Assembly: GCF_013626205.1 (NCBI RefSeq)
Contig: NZ_QHJE01000001.1
Location: forward strand, 1,178,001 to 1,242,000
Length of the DNA: 64,000 nucleotides
From: Hyphomicrobium methylovorum
Lineage (GTDB): Bacteria > Pseudomonadota > Alphaproteobacteria > Rhizobiales > Hyphomicrobiaceae
Direction: 5' to 3'
A program made the position numbers and the translations under genes. The notes under the pieces were generated by a model. It saw only the letters and a list, made by a program, of their open reading frames with translations, made no database searches and was not told the origin of the DNA. This document shows positions 1 to 8,436 of this stretch, in pieces (the first letter of the stretch is position 1; every line of letters starts with the position of its first letter).

Positions 1-413
1 CATTCTCGTTCAACGCTGACTTTCAGGTGGAGAGCTATCTGCGCCATCAAGGTTCGACGTTCGTCGATCGCTTCGATGCAAATAGCTATCTCTACATCAC
101 GCGTGCGCTGGACTATTTCGATTTACGCGAAGGCCGCGACGGCGTGCTGGCGAATGCGTTTCGTGGAACGCAGACCCGGTTCTGCATTGTGTCGTTCACA
201 TCCGACTGGCTGTATCCGACGCGCGAGAGCCGCCGCATCGTGCAAGCTCTCAATGCGGTTGCCGCCAACGTGTCGTTCGTCGAGATCGAGAGCGACAAGG
301 GGCATGACGCGTTCCTGCTCGAAGAGCCGACCTTCCACGCCACCGTTAAGGGCTTCCTGAATGCCGCCGCGCTGAAGCGCGGATTGCCCCCGGCGACGGA
401 GACCACGGCATGA
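1..413 (+). CDS. metX: Homoserine O-acetyltransferase MetX, C-terminal part (5' truncated)
   Basis: The reading frame is open from the window edge, so this is only the last ~137 residues of an alpha/beta-hydrolase-fold acyltransferase that acetylates L-homoserine in methionine synthesis. The visible part carries the Asp of the catalytic triad in SFTSDWLYP and the His in KGHDAFLLE, both in the context typical of MetX. The nucleophile Ser lies outside the window. Its stop overlaps the start of metW by 4 bases (ATGA), the usual translationally coupled metXW arrangement, which supports MetX over other hydrolases. The apparent GTG at 27 is internal, because matching residues continue upstream of it. 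Confidence 0.93.
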   Translation, partial: FSFNADFQVESYLRHQGSTFVDRFDANSYLYITRALDYFDLREGRDGVLANAFRGTQTRFCIVSFTSDWLYPTRESRRIVQALNAVAANVSFVEIESDKGHDAFLLEEPTFHATVKGFLNAAALKRGLPPATETTA

Positions 414-1054
414 GCCAAGCAGATCTCTTCACAACCGACGGTGCGAAAGCCCGCGTCGATCACATGCTGATTGCCGAGATGGTGGAAGCGGGATCGCGTG
501 TGCTCGATGTTGGCTGCGGCGACGGAGAGTTGTTGCGGCTGCTGTCGGAAAAACGCGGCGTCGACGGACGCGGGGTCGAACTTCAACGCGACAAGGTCAA
601 TGCCTGCGTGGCGCGCGGACTATCGGTCATTCAGGGCGACGCGGACCGCGATCTGGACAACTATCCCGATCAAGCCTTCGATTATGCGATCCTGTCGCTG
701 ACGATTCAGGCGACGCGAAAACCGCAGACCGTGCTGGAAAATCTTCTTCGCATCGGCAAGCGCGCCATCGTTTCGTTTCCGAACTTCGGGCATTGGCGCG
801 TGCGCTCTTCTCTGGCGTTCGGCGGACGCATGCCGGTCAACGATAACTTGCCCGATCTTTGGTATCTGACGCCGAACGCGCATCTCTGCACAATTCGCGA
901 CTTTGCGGATCTTTGCGAGCGCATCGATGCAAAGGTGGAGCGCGCGGTGGCGTTCAGCGACTATGGCCGGCCGCTGCCGATCAAATGGTCGCTTTCGATG
1001 CAGAACCTGTTTGGGGAAAAGGCCGTGTTTCTGCTGCGAAGCTCATCGAGCTAA
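410..1054 (+). CDS. metW: Methionine biosynthesis protein MetW
   Basis: A 214-residue class I SAM-methyltransferase-fold protein. The SAM motif [10 protein letters not shown] lies at residues 31-40, and [17 protein letters not shown] is the distinctive MetW segment around residues 120-135. MetW is the partner of MetX in proteobacterial homoserine acetylation; studies of the family indicate it is needed for full MetX activity, though its own chemistry is not settled. It starts inside the metX stop codon, so the two are coupled. It ends 4 bases into the convergent methyltransferase on the other strand. Length is normal for the family and no motif is missing. Confidence 0.95.
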   Translation: MSQADLFTTDGAKARVDHMLIAEMVEAGSRVLDVGCGDGELLRLLSEKRGVDGRGVELQRDKVNACVARGLSVIQGDADRDLDNYPDQAFDYAILSLTIQATRKPQTVLENLLRIGKRAIVSFPNFGHWRVRSSLAFGGRMPVNDNLPDLWYLTPNAHLCTIRDFADLCERIDAKVERAVAFSDYGRPLPIKWSLSMQNLFGEKAVFLLRSSSS

Positions 1055-1794
1055 CGGCGGCGCACACCCGTAGCGCCAGCCGTGTCCGCAGTTTGCCGCG
1101 TTGCCGTGGCCTTGCTGAGTTTCAAGTTTCCACCAATCGGCGCCATGACTTCTTTCGTCGCCTCGACGACGATGACTCCCGCTACGCCGATCGACATCGC
1201 CGCCCCGAACCGCTCAAGCGCCGGAACGGTGCGCAGCAGAAAGCGATTGCGGAACGGCGGAAAGAACAGCCCCTCGCCCCAATCGCTCGGCGTGAACATC
1301 GCGTCAGTCAACTGCGTTTCAAGCTGTGCGCGGCTGTAAGGCAGTCCGTAACCGAATGGCGTGCGATCGAGCCGCGACCACAACCCGCGCCGATTTGGAA
1401 CGACGACCAATATGCGGCCGTCAGGCTTCAACACGCGCCACATCTCACGCAATAGCGGCTCCGGGCGTTCCGCCTGCTCCAGACAGTGTACGGCGAGTAG
1501 GCGGTCGATTGAATTGTCAGGCAACGGCCATTGCGCTTCACCGACAAGGACGGAATGGCAACCGCCCATGCGCGGCCATACGATGGCGCCTTGGCGCGCG
1601 GGCATAAGACAAGCGAGCCGCGCAGCTTCGAGACGGAACGTGCCGAGATAGGGTGCGGAAAAACCCGCGCCCGCAACGGACAGGCCGTCGAGGTTTTTCC
1701 ATCGCGCGCGAATGGCAGGCGTCAGCTCACGGCGGACCAGCCGGCCGAGCGGCGTGCGATAAAAATCTCGAAGATTTCCGACATCCATCGGCAT
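1051..1794 (-). CDS. Class I SAM-dependent methyltransferase, function unknown
   Basis: About 247 residues. The post-motif region EMWRVLKPDGRILVVVPN (~residues 119-134) is the clear methyltransferase signature, preceded by a motif-III-like HCLEQAERPEPLL. The glycine-rich motif I is weak (VAGAGFSAPYL), so substrate cannot be guessed. The N-terminus MDVGNLRDFYRTPLGRLVRR is characteristic of a family sitting beside gloB in many Hyphomicrobiales. The tail overlaps metW by 4 bases, convergently. Start choice is uncertain: GTG at 1803, ATG at 1794 or ATG at 1788 are all in frame and no strong ribosome site decides. The gene is divergent from gloB with about 155 bases between. Confidence 0.8.
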   Translation of the reverse strand: MPMDVGNLRDFYRTPLGRLVRRELTPAIRARWKNLDGLSVAGAGFSAPYLGTFRLEAARLACLMPARQGAIVWPRMGGCHSVLVGEAQWPLPDNSIDRLLAVHCLEQAERPEPLLREMWRVLKPDGRILVVVPNRRGLWSRLDRTPFGYGLPYSRAQLETQLTDAMFTPSDWGEGLFFPPFRNRFLLRTVPALERFGAAMSIGVAGVIVVEATKEVMAPIGGNLKLSKATATRQTADTAGATGVRRR

Positions 1795-1948
1795 GAAGAA
1801 CACTTCAAAAGTTACGGCGATCCGATCTTGCCCGCAGCGGTCCCATCGGTCCAGTCCGTGGTCTTACTCAATCGATCGTCTTCAACTTGCGTCGCAGAGC
1901 CGCTTTAGGCGTTTGACAGTCGGCGTGACCTCTACCAGACTTGGAGGC

Positions 1949-2719
1949 ATGGAAGCCTTTGAAATCCTTCTCCTCCCCTGTTTATCCGACAACTATGCCG
2001 TGTTGTTGCATGATCCTGCGTCCAATGAGACAGCCGTCATCGACGCGCCGGATGCGGCACCGATCAAAGCTGCGTTGGCGGAGCGGGGCTGGCATCTCAG
2101 CCATATTTTCATCACGCATCACCACACCGATCACACGGCCGGAATCGCCGAACTCAAGGCGGAATATGGTGCTGCGGTCATCGTACCGCATGCTGAAATC
2201 GATCGCATTTCCGAGTCTACCGAGGGTGTCTCGGAAGCGTCACGTCTCACATTTGCGGGCCACCCAGTCGAGGTAATCGAGACGCCCGGTCATACGCTCG
2301 GTCATGTCACGTATGTCTTTCCGGATGATCGCATCGCGTTCACGGGGGATACGCTGTTCTCGCTCGGTTGCGGCCGTATGTTCGAGGGCGACGCACAGAT
2401 GATGTGGAACTCGCTTTCGAAAATCACCGCGCTGCCTGACGACACACGCCTTTACTGCGGGCACGAATACACAGCGAACAATGCGCGCTTCGCGCTTTCG
2501 GCGGAGCCCGAGAACGAAGCGCTCGTTGCGCGGGCGGACGAGGTGCAGCGCCTGAGAGCCGCGAAATCGGCGACCCTGCCGACGACGGTCGGCCAGGAGA
2601 AAGCGACCAATCCGTTTCTTCGGGTTGGATCACCGGCGATCCGTTCCCGTCTCGGACTTTTGCACGCAGAAGACTGGGAAGTCTTCGCGCGACTACGACA
2701 GCTCAAAGACAAAGCGTGA
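1949..2719 (+). CDS. gloB: Hydroxyacylglutathione hydrolase (glyoxalase II)
   Basis: A 256-residue metallo-beta-lactamase-fold hydrolase that splits S-lactoylglutathione to lactate and glutathione in methylglyoxal detoxification. The dinuclear metal site is complete: H57, H59, D61 and H62 in THHHTDH, H115 in PGHTLGH, D134 in FTGDTLF, and H172 in YCGHEYT. The C-terminal glyoxalase II substrate region includes KATNPFLR, typical of true GloB. I chose ATG 1949 because family homology begins there; the frame is open upstream to 1793 but that stretch is unlike GloB. A GGAGG sits only one base before this ATG, so an in-frame start slightly upstream cannot be excluded. It precedes the DUF985 gene by 34 bases. 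Confidence 0.94.
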   Translation: MEAFEILLLPCLSDNYAVLLHDPASNETAVIDAPDAAPIKAALAERGWHLSHIFITHHHTDHTAGIAELKAEYGAAVIVPHAEIDRISESTEGVSEASRLTFAGHPVEVIETPGHTLGHVTYVFPDDRIAFTGDTLFSLGCGRMFEGDAQMMWNSLSKITALPDDTRLYCGHEYTANNARFALSAEPENEALVARADEVQRLRAAKSATLPTTVGQEKATNPFLRVGSPAIRSRLGLLHAEDWEVFARLRQLKDKA

Positions 2720-2753
2720 CGCACGCGCCCGCGCATCCACTAGGGAGGCGGCC

Positions 2754-3188
2754 ATGGCCCGCGACCTTTCTGCGGAAGAGATCATCGACATCCTGCAACT
2801 TGAGCCGCATCCCGAAGGCGGTCACTTTCGCGAGACGTTCCGCGATGTTTCGGAAAACGGCGAACGCGGCGCGTCGACCGCGATCTATTTTCTGCTTCGC
2901 GCAGGCGAACGCTCACATTGGCATTCCGTCGACGCCGTAGAGGTCTGGCACTACTACGCGGGCGCGCCGCTGTTGCTTCAATGCTCAGCGCAGGGCGGGC
3001 CGATGCAGGCCGTTCGTCTCGGCCCCGATCTCATCGCCGGAGAAAAGCCGCAAGCCGTCGTGCCGAAGGGACATTGGCAAAGCGCGCTCAGTCTTGGAGC
3101 GTGGACTTTGGTCGGATGTACGGTTGCGCCAGCGTTCTCGTTCGATGGTTTTCATCTCGCGCCACCGGATTTTTCGCCCGCTGACTGA
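2754..3188 (+). CDS. DUF985 cupin-superfamily protein
   Basis: A 144-residue small beta-barrel protein of the DUF985 cupin group. Recognisable segments are LEPHPEGGHFRETFR (~16-30) and SHWHSVDAVEVWHYYAG (~54-70), whose His/Glu residues could bind metal, and the closing GCTVAPAFSFDGF. No enzymatic role is established for this family as far as I know. A GGGAGG ribosome site 8 bases before ATG 2754 fixes the start; the frame is open further upstream but inside gloB. It lies 34 bases after gloB on the same strand and probably shares its transcript. Confidence 0.88.
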   Translation: MARDLSAEEIIDILQLEPHPEGGHFRETFRDVSENGERGASTAIYFLLRAGERSHWHSVDAVEVWHYYAGAPLLLQCSAQGGPMQAVRLGPDLIAGEKPQAVVPKGHWQSALSLGAWTLVGCTVAPAFSFDGFHLAPPDFSPAD

Positions 3189-3394
3189 GGGCACGATGCA
3201 ACAGCGCAAAACCTTTCGAACGTCGTCCACATTTCATCCCCAACAGCGATGAAAACCGCCGTGGCTCAATGGCCTTCAATCCACGGGTTAATTGTCTCTT
3301 TGACCACAGGTAAGGCGGCCAGTTCTTGCTGGAGGCTGACGACTCGTCGACAGTGATAGCGAATCAAGTTCCGCTTCTCGGGGGTAATAAGTCC

Positions 3395-5374
3395 ATGAAA
3401 CGCGAGTCCTCAGGACCCGTCCTCACCACGGTGTTCGTCGACTATGACAACATCTATCTTTCGCTGAAGCGCAAAAACGAAGACGCTGCGAAGCGGTTCG
3501 CCAAGGACTGCGGAGTCTGGCTGCAAGGTATTGCTTCGGGCGAGCTGATTACCTCCACCTCGCCGTTCACCGCTCCCACGCAGCGGCGCATCGCCATGAA
3601 CCGTTGCTACGGAAATCCGGTTCCGCGGCGGAATACGCATGACAATTCCACGGACATGAATTCGTTTCCGTTCATCCGGCATCACTTCCTGCGTTCAGGG
3701 TTCGAAGTCATCGACTGCCCGCCGCTGACGGCGCAGTTGAAGAACTCGGCTGATATCCGCATCGTGATGGACGTTCGCGACATTCTCAATCACGAGACGT
3801 TCTTCGACGAGTTCATCATTCTTTCGGGCGATGCGGATTTCACGCCGCTGCTGCACAGGTTGCGCGCTCACGCCCGTCGCACCGTCGTGTTTGCAAACGA
3901 CCACACAGCGCAGCCTTATACGGCGATCAGCGATGGCGAAGTCCGCGAGTCGGATCTGCTGGCGCTGTTGACCAGCCGTGCTGCCATCTCCGGCGAGAGC
4001 CCGCGCGAGATCGCGCAAGCACCGCAGCCTGCCATCGACGTTGAGGCGGCGCGCAAAGCCATCCTCGGCGAAGTGATCGACTTTGTCCGCAACGCTCCGC
4101 AGGCCGTGCCGCTCGAGACACTCGCGGATCGTTCCGTGCGTGTTGTTGGCCGTGACAAGACGATCGGCACCAACTGGGGTGGGCATGGATCGTTCCGCGA
4201 TCTTCTGCTGGCCGATCTTCCAGACGATATTCACTTGAGCGATACGGCACCGTACACTGTGTTCGACGGCAACCGGCACATTTCGGCTTCGGGTCTGATC
4301 GCGCCGCAATTGGCGCTGCCTGCTTCAGAGCAGAACCAGCGCGAGGTGCCGCGCGAGCCTGCGCGTCCAATCGAGAGGCCCGTTGCTCGCGAAACGCTGC
4401 CGAGCGTGCAGAAGACGATGGCACCGCCGCAGTCGCCGCCTCAGCAGGCGCGTCCGCAGCCAGCGCCACAGAGCGCTTTCCATTCGACGCCGCAGCAGCA
4501 ACCGCAACCGCAACCGCAGCAGCGCTATTCTCAACCGGCGCAGAGTGCGCCTCCAGCGCCGCCGATGAGCTCGACACGCCCACAGGGCCACGCTCCGGAT
4601 CGCGTTCCGTCGGCGCCGAACCAGAACGTTGCGCCGCGGCAGCAGCCGCAACAGGCGTCGCCTTCGCCCTACGGTTCGGAACCGGTGCGTGATCCGTCGC
4701 GCGCGGCCCCTCAGCAAACATCATTGCAACCGTCGGCGCCGACGCGCAGCCCGGATCAGGCAACACAGATCCAGCAGTCGATCGCTCGTATTCACGAGGC
4801 TTGCCAGGCGCCTGCTTTGGCTCCCGCAGAATATCGCGTGCTGTTTGATGTGATGGCCCAAGAGTTGACTGCGAACGGCCTGCAGGGCGCACAGACGCTG
4901 GTCAACATCACCCAGCGCGCGCGCGAATTCGGTCTCGACATCAAGCGTGACGACCTGCGCTTCATCTATGACGTCGTGAGCGAAAGCGATCCGTGGTTCG
5001 AGCAAGGTTCGTCGGCTGGCCTGTTCGCGAGCCGCTTCCGCAATTTCGTCGTGGCGCGTTGCCGGAGTCAGGGCTTGAATCTGTCGGTCGACGAACTCGA
5101 TCTGGTGGAAGCATGGTTCTCTGCGCCGCATCAGAGCGCCGCGCGAGCTGCGCCGTCGTACGGTCGGGGCAACGCTGCTCCTCAGGCTCCGCAGCAGCGC
5201 GCTGCACCGACCTCAGCAGCAGCGCCGCAGAGCGGTGACAAGTGGTGGAACCTCGAAGAAAGCCGCCAGCATGTTGCCGAGCAGCGCGAAGCTGAACGTG
5301 CGAACGCTTATCCGCAAAATCAGGCTGAAGAAGAGTTTCCGCGCATCGTCCGATCTCGCTTCCGCGCCAGTTGA
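3395..5374 (+). CDS. NYN-domain (PIN-like) protein with LOTUS-like domain and Pro/Gln-rich linker
   Basis: About 659 residues in three parts. Residues ~10-190 form a NYN/LabA-type PIN-like nuclease fold: VFVDYDNIYLSLKRK with D16 and D18, SADIRIVMDVRDIL near 115-128, and SGDADFTPLL with D146 and D148, so the acidic metal-binding set looks complete. Residues ~216-300 resemble an OST-HTH/LOTUS winged helix. Residues ~310-455 are low-complexity Pro/Gln/Ala. A second helical domain fills ~456-577, and the tail is disordered. NYN-LOTUS pairing is associated with RNA binding or cleavage, so an RNA-processing role is inferred; no substrate can be named. ATG 3395 is preferred over TTG 3326 because homology starts at residue ~12. 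A strong terminator follows. Confidence 0.87.
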   Translation: MKRESSGPVLTTVFVDYDNIYLSLKRKNEDAAKRFAKDCGVWLQGIASGELITSTSPFTAPTQRRIAMNRCYGNPVPRRNTHDNSTDMNSFPFIRHHFLRSGFEVIDCPPLTAQLKNSADIRIVMDVRDILNHETFFDEFIILSGDADFTPLLHRLRAHARRTVVFANDHTAQPYTAISDGEVRESDLLALLTSRAAISGESPREIAQAPQPAIDVEAARKAILGEVIDFVRNAPQAVPLETLADRSVRVVGRDKTIGTNWGGHGSFRDLLLADLPDDIHLSDTAPYTVFDGNRHISASGLIAPQLALPASEQNQREVPREPARPIERPVARETLPSVQKTMAPPQSPPQQARPQPAPQSAFHSTPQQQPQPQPQQRYSQPAQSAPPAPPMSSTRPQGHAPDRVPSAPNQNVAPRQQPQQASPSPYGSEPVRDPSRAAPQQTSLQPSAPTRSPDQATQIQQSIARIHEACQAPALAPAEYRVLFDVMAQELTANGLQGAQTLVNITQRAREFGLDIKRDDLRFIYDVVSESDPWFEQGSSAGLFASRFRNFVVARCRSQGLNLSVDELDLVEAWFSAPHQSAARAAPSYGRGNAAPQAPQQRAAPTSAAAPQSGDKWWNLEESRQHVAEQREAERANAYPQNQAEEEFPRIVRSRFRAS

Positions 5375-5425
5375 TTGAAAGGCGAACGGCGGTGTTCGTT
5401 CGCTCTTGCGACTTCAGAAAACAAA

Positions 5426-5455
5426 AGGGGCAGGTTCCACCAGGAACCTGCCCCT
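5426..5455. terminator. Bidirectional intrinsic terminator between NYN gene and phaB
   Basis: A perfect 13-bp inverted repeat (5426-5438 with 5443-5455) encloses a 4-base loop. On the minus strand it is followed by TTTGTTTTCTG, and on the plus strand by AATCTTTTC. It sits between the convergent ends of the NYN gene and phaB and can stop transcripts from both sides. Confidence 0.88.
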
Positions 5456-5494
5456 AATCTTTTCACGGTGACGCTGCGAACCGCAGCGACGAGA

Positions 5495-6220
5495 TCAGGC
5501 GAAGTACTGACCGCCGTTGGCCGTGATCGTCGAACCGGTGATGAAGCCTGCATCGTCGGACGCAAGGAACACCACGCAGCGTGCGATCTCGTGCGGCTCG
5601 CCGAGGCGGCCGACGGGGATCTGCGGAAGGATAGCCTTGTCGAGAACGTCTTGCGGGATCGCCTTGACCATCTCAGTTGCGATGTAGCCGGGGCAGATCG
5701 CGTTGACGGTGATGCCAGCGCGCGCGCCTTCCTGTGCCAGCGCCTTCGTGAAGCCGAGGTCTCCGGCCTTAGACGCGGAATAGTTCACCTGGCCCATCTG
5801 ACCCTTCTGGCCGTTGATCGACGAGATGTTGATGACGCGGCCGAACTTCTTGGCGCGCATACTTTCCCAGACCTGACGGGTCACGTTGAAGAGACCATTG
5901 AGGTTGGTGCCGATCACCTCATCCCAATGCTGCTTCGTCATCTTGTGGAACATGGTATCGCGCGTGATACCGGCATTGTTCACGAGCACTTCGATCGGGC
6001 CGAGGTCCTTGACGATCTGCTGCACAGCCTTCTCTGTTGCCTCGAAATTGGAGACGTCGAACTTGTAGACGGGGATTCCCGTTTCAGCCTGGAAGGCCTG
6101 TGCGGCGGCATCGTTTCCGGCGTAGCTCGCCGCGACGCGAAAACCGGCGCTCTTGAGTGCGATCGAGACTGCGTGGCCGATGCCGCGCGTGCCTCCGGTT
6201 ACGAGGGCAACTCGTGCCAT
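5495..6220 (-). CDS. phaB: Acetoacetyl-CoA reductase PhaB
   Basis: A 241-residue short-chain dehydrogenase that reduces acetoacetyl-CoA to (R)-3-hydroxybutyryl-CoA with NADPH, the second step of polyhydroxybutyrate synthesis. The cofactor motif TGGTRGIG is at 8-15, NNAG at 81-84, and the catalytic Ser133/134, Tyr147 and Lys151 are in place. MFHKMTKQHWDEVIGTNLNG and the GQMGQVNYSASKAG segment are typical of PhaB rather than FabG. AGGGAGAG 5-12 bases before the ATG is a good ribosome site. It lies 95 bases downstream of phaA on the same strand with a hairpin between. No PHA synthase gene is in the window. Confidence 0.96.
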   Translation of the reverse strand: MARVALVTGGTRGIGHAVSIALKSAGFRVAASYAGNDAAAQAFQAETGIPVYKFDVSNFEATEKAVQQIVKDLGPIEVLVNNAGITRDTMFHKMTKQHWDEVIGTNLNGLFNVTRQVWESMRAKKFGRVINISSINGQKGQMGQVNYSASKAGDLGFTKALAQEGARAGITVNAICPGYIATEMVKAIPQDVLDKAILPQIPVGRLGEPHEIARCVVFLASDDAGFITGSTITANGGQYFA

Positions 6221-6265
6221 AACTTCTCTCCCTAAAATTTTTTATGAGATTTGCGAGTGCGAGGA

Positions 6266-6301
6266 CTCACGCAGCCGCTCGCTTCAATCCGGCTGCGTGA
6301 G
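6266..6301 (-). terminator. phaA-phaB intergenic hairpin
   Basis: A 12-bp perfect inverted repeat (6266-6277 with 6290-6301) with a 12-base loop lies just after the phaA stop. No T-run follows on the minus strand, so it looks more like an mRNA-stabilising or partial-readthrough element than a full terminator. Confidence 0.5.
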
Positions 6302-6315
6302 GAATGCGAATTTCG

Positions 6316-7506
6316 TTAGTCGCGAGCGACGCACATAGCGACGCCCATGCCGCCGCCGATGCACAGCGTTGCGAGGCCCTTCTTGGCATCGCGGCGCTGC
6401 ATTTCGAACAACAGCGTGTTCAGGATGCGCGCGCCCGAAGCGCCGATCGGGTGGCCGATAGCAATCGCACCGCCGTTGACGTTGACCTTCTCAGTATCCC
6501 AGCCGAGGCCTTTGTTCACGGCGAGTGCCTGTGCAGCGAATGCCTCGTTGGCTTCGATGAGATCGAGATCGTTGATCGTCCAGCCAGCCTTCTCGAGCGC
6601 CTTTTTCGAAGCGGAGATCGGGCCGGTTCCCATGATCGACGGATCGACGCCGGTCGATGCCCAGGACACGATGCGTGCGAGCGGCTTGATGTTGCGCTTC
6701 TTGGCTTCTTCGGCCGTCATCAGAACAACCACGGCGGCGCCGTCATTGATGCCCGAAGCGTTCGCGGCCGTGACGGTGCCTTCCTTCGGATCGAATGCGG
6801 GACGAAGCTTCGCGATCGAGTCGATCGTGACGCCTTCCTTGATGTACTCGTCCTGGTCGACGACGGTGTCGCCCTTCTTGCCCTTGATGGTGACGGGCGC
6901 GATCTCATCCTTGAACTTGCCAGCCTTGCGTGCGGCTTCGGCCTTGTTCTGCGAAGCGACGGCGAACTTGTCCTGATCTTCGCGCGTGATCTGCCACTGG
7001 CGCGCAACGTTCTCTGCGGTCGTGCCCATGTGGTAGTTGTTGAAAGCGTCCCACAGGCCGTCTTTGACCATTGTGTCGGTGAACTTCACGTCGCCCATCT
7101 TGGTACCATTGCGCATGTGCGACGCATGGTTCGACTGGCTCATGCTTTCCTGGCCACCAGCGACGACGATCTTCGCGTCACCGGTCAAAATCTGCTGCAT
7201 GCCGAGAGCGACAGCGCGCAGACCCGATCCGCAAATCTGATTGATGCCCCAGGCCGGAGCATCGACGGGAACGCCAGCGCCAACGGACGCCTGACGCGCA
7301 GGGCCCTGGCCCTGTGCCGCGGTCAGAACCTGGCCGAGAATAACTTCCGAGACGTCACCGGGCTGTACATTCGCACGCTGCAAGGCGGCCTTAATGGCGA
7401 TTTCACCCAGCTTCGAAGCAGGCAGCGTTGACAGAGCGCCGTTGAATGAGCCAACGGGTGTGCGCGCGGCACTTGCGATTACGATTGTCGAAGCATCCTG
7501 GCTCAT
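6316..7506 (-). CDS. phaA: Acetyl-CoA acetyltransferase (beta-ketothiolase) PhaA
   Basis: A 396-residue thiolase that condenses two acetyl-CoA to acetoacetyl-CoA, feeding PhaB and PHB synthesis. The catalytic set is complete: C92 in [10 protein letters not shown]352 in IGHPIGASG and C382 in LCIGGGMG. Length and N-terminal [13 protein letters not shown] match biosynthetic thiolases. AGGGAGGGG shortly before the ATG is a strong ribosome site. It heads the phaA-phaB transcript and is divergent from phaR across 273 bases, the classic arrangement in which PhaR can act on both sides. AtoB-type degradative use is possible as well, since thiolases are reversible. Confidence 0.96.
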   Translation of the reverse strand: MSQDASTIVIASAARTPVGSFNGALSTLPASKLGEIAIKAALQRANVQPGDVSEVILGQVLTAAQGQGPARQASVGAGVPVDAPAWGINQICGSGLRAVALGMQQILTGDAKIVVAGGQESMSQSNHASHMRNGTKMGDVKFTDTMVKDGLWDAFNNYHMGTTAENVARQWQITREDQDKFAVASQNKAEAARKAGKFKDEIAPVTIKGKKGDTVVDQDEYIKEGVTIDSIAKLRPAFDPKEGTVTAANASGINDGAAVVVLMTAEEAKKRNIKPLARIVSWASTGVDPSIMGTGPISASKKALEKAGWTINDLDLIEANEAFAAQALAVNKGLGWDTEKVNVNGGAIAIGHPIGASGARILNTLLFEMQRRDAKKGLATLCIGGGMGVAMCVARD

Positions 7507-7724
7507 TTCGGCCCCTCCCTGGGCAACTGCACGTTATTGATTTGTCTGATGCCGTTCCAAAATGCGGACTGTGCAGAAGCCGCCGGAAGACCAATTCACT
7601 CTACTCGCGCGCGGGCAAAATCAGCAATTGCGACCTCTTGCCTAGACTGCCCAAAGGCGCAGGACAAACCCCGCCCAAAAGAGTGTCAGAATCGACTGGC
7701 AAGCGGGGGCGTCGGTGTGGTACG

Positions 7725-7738
7725 CTGCCGCAGTGCAG
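7725..7738. promoter_or_regulatory. Possible operator: CTGC-N6-GCAG dyad before phaR
   Basis: A short dyad, CTGC then GCAG six bases later, lies 42 bases before the phaR start in the phaA/phaR divergent region. PhaR-type regulators are known to bind GC-containing TGC-rich sites near PHB genes, so self-regulation is plausible. The motif is short enough to occur by chance. Confidence 0.2.
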
Positions 7739-7779
7739 CAAGATAACCTTCAGCGCCATCGAAAGAGAACGCGACCGCA

Positions 7780-8436
7780 ATGTTGACCAATCCCGACCCG
7801 CAAGCCCAGGCTCCGAAGCGCGAAGCCGTCGTCGTAAAGAAGTATGCGAACCGACGGCTTTATAACACGGAGACGAGCACATACGTCACGCTCGAAGATC
7901 TTGCAAAGATGGTGCGTGGCGATCGTGACTTTGTGGTTTACGACGCCAAGAACGGCGATGATCTAACACATGCCGTGTTAACCCAGATCATCGTGGAGCA
8001 GGAAAGCCGCGAAGGCGGTCAGGCGTTGTTGCCAATTCCGTTCCTGCGCCAGCTCATTCGTTTTTACGACGACAGCATTGCTCGCATGGTGCCGAGCTAC
8101 CTTCAGTTCAGCCTCGAACATCTGGCGAAAGAGCAAACGCGTTTCCGCGAACAGTTCGCTTCGGCGTTTTCAAATCCAGCAGCAGCGTTCGAATTTTACC
8201 AGCAGCAAGCACGCCAGAACATGGCGATGTTCGAGCAGGCGATGTCGATGTGGGCGTCGTTTGGTGCGGCTGCCAGCCCGCCGCGTTCAGGTGCCAAGCC
8301 CGGCGAAGGCGAAGCGGCAGGAACCGCTCAGAGCGCGCCCGCCAGCGGCGGCGAGCACAACGAACTCAACGAGCTGAAATCGCAGCTCTCTGCCATGCAG
8401 CAGAAAATCGAGAAGCTCTCTCAGTCACGAACCTAA
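7780..8436 (+). CDS. phaR: Polyhydroxyalkanoate synthesis repressor PhaR
   Basis: A 218-residue regulator. The N-terminal PHB/PHA accumulation DNA-binding domain includes VVKKYANRRLYNTETSTYVTLEDL (~18-41) and DLTHAVLTQIIVEQE. The following PHB_acc region (FLRQLIRFYDDSIARMVPSYL) binds the polymer granule, and the C-terminus is a short Ala/Pro linker plus a coiled coil. In studied relatives PhaR represses phasin and PHB genes and is released when it binds PHB. It is divergent from phaA. Its last 12 bases overlap the convergent GGDEF/EAL gene. Confidence 0.96.
   Translation: MLTNPDPQAQAPKREAVVVKKYANRRLYNTETSTYVTLEDLAKMVRGDRDFVVYDAKNGDDLTHAVLTQIIVEQESREGGQALLPIPFLRQLIRFYDDSIARMVPSYLQFSLEHLAKEQTRFREQFASAFSNPAAAFEFYQQQARQNMAMFEQAMSMWASFGAAASPPRSGAKPGEGEAAGTAQSAPASGGEHNELNELKSQLSAMQQKIEKLSQSRT

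Noticed and set aside
4320-4760. Repetitive CAG/CCG-rich DNA in the NYN gene that looks like a simple repeat
   Set aside because: It is coding: the repeats translate to the Pro/Gln/Ala linker in the gene's frame, and the overlapping long antisense frames are shadows.
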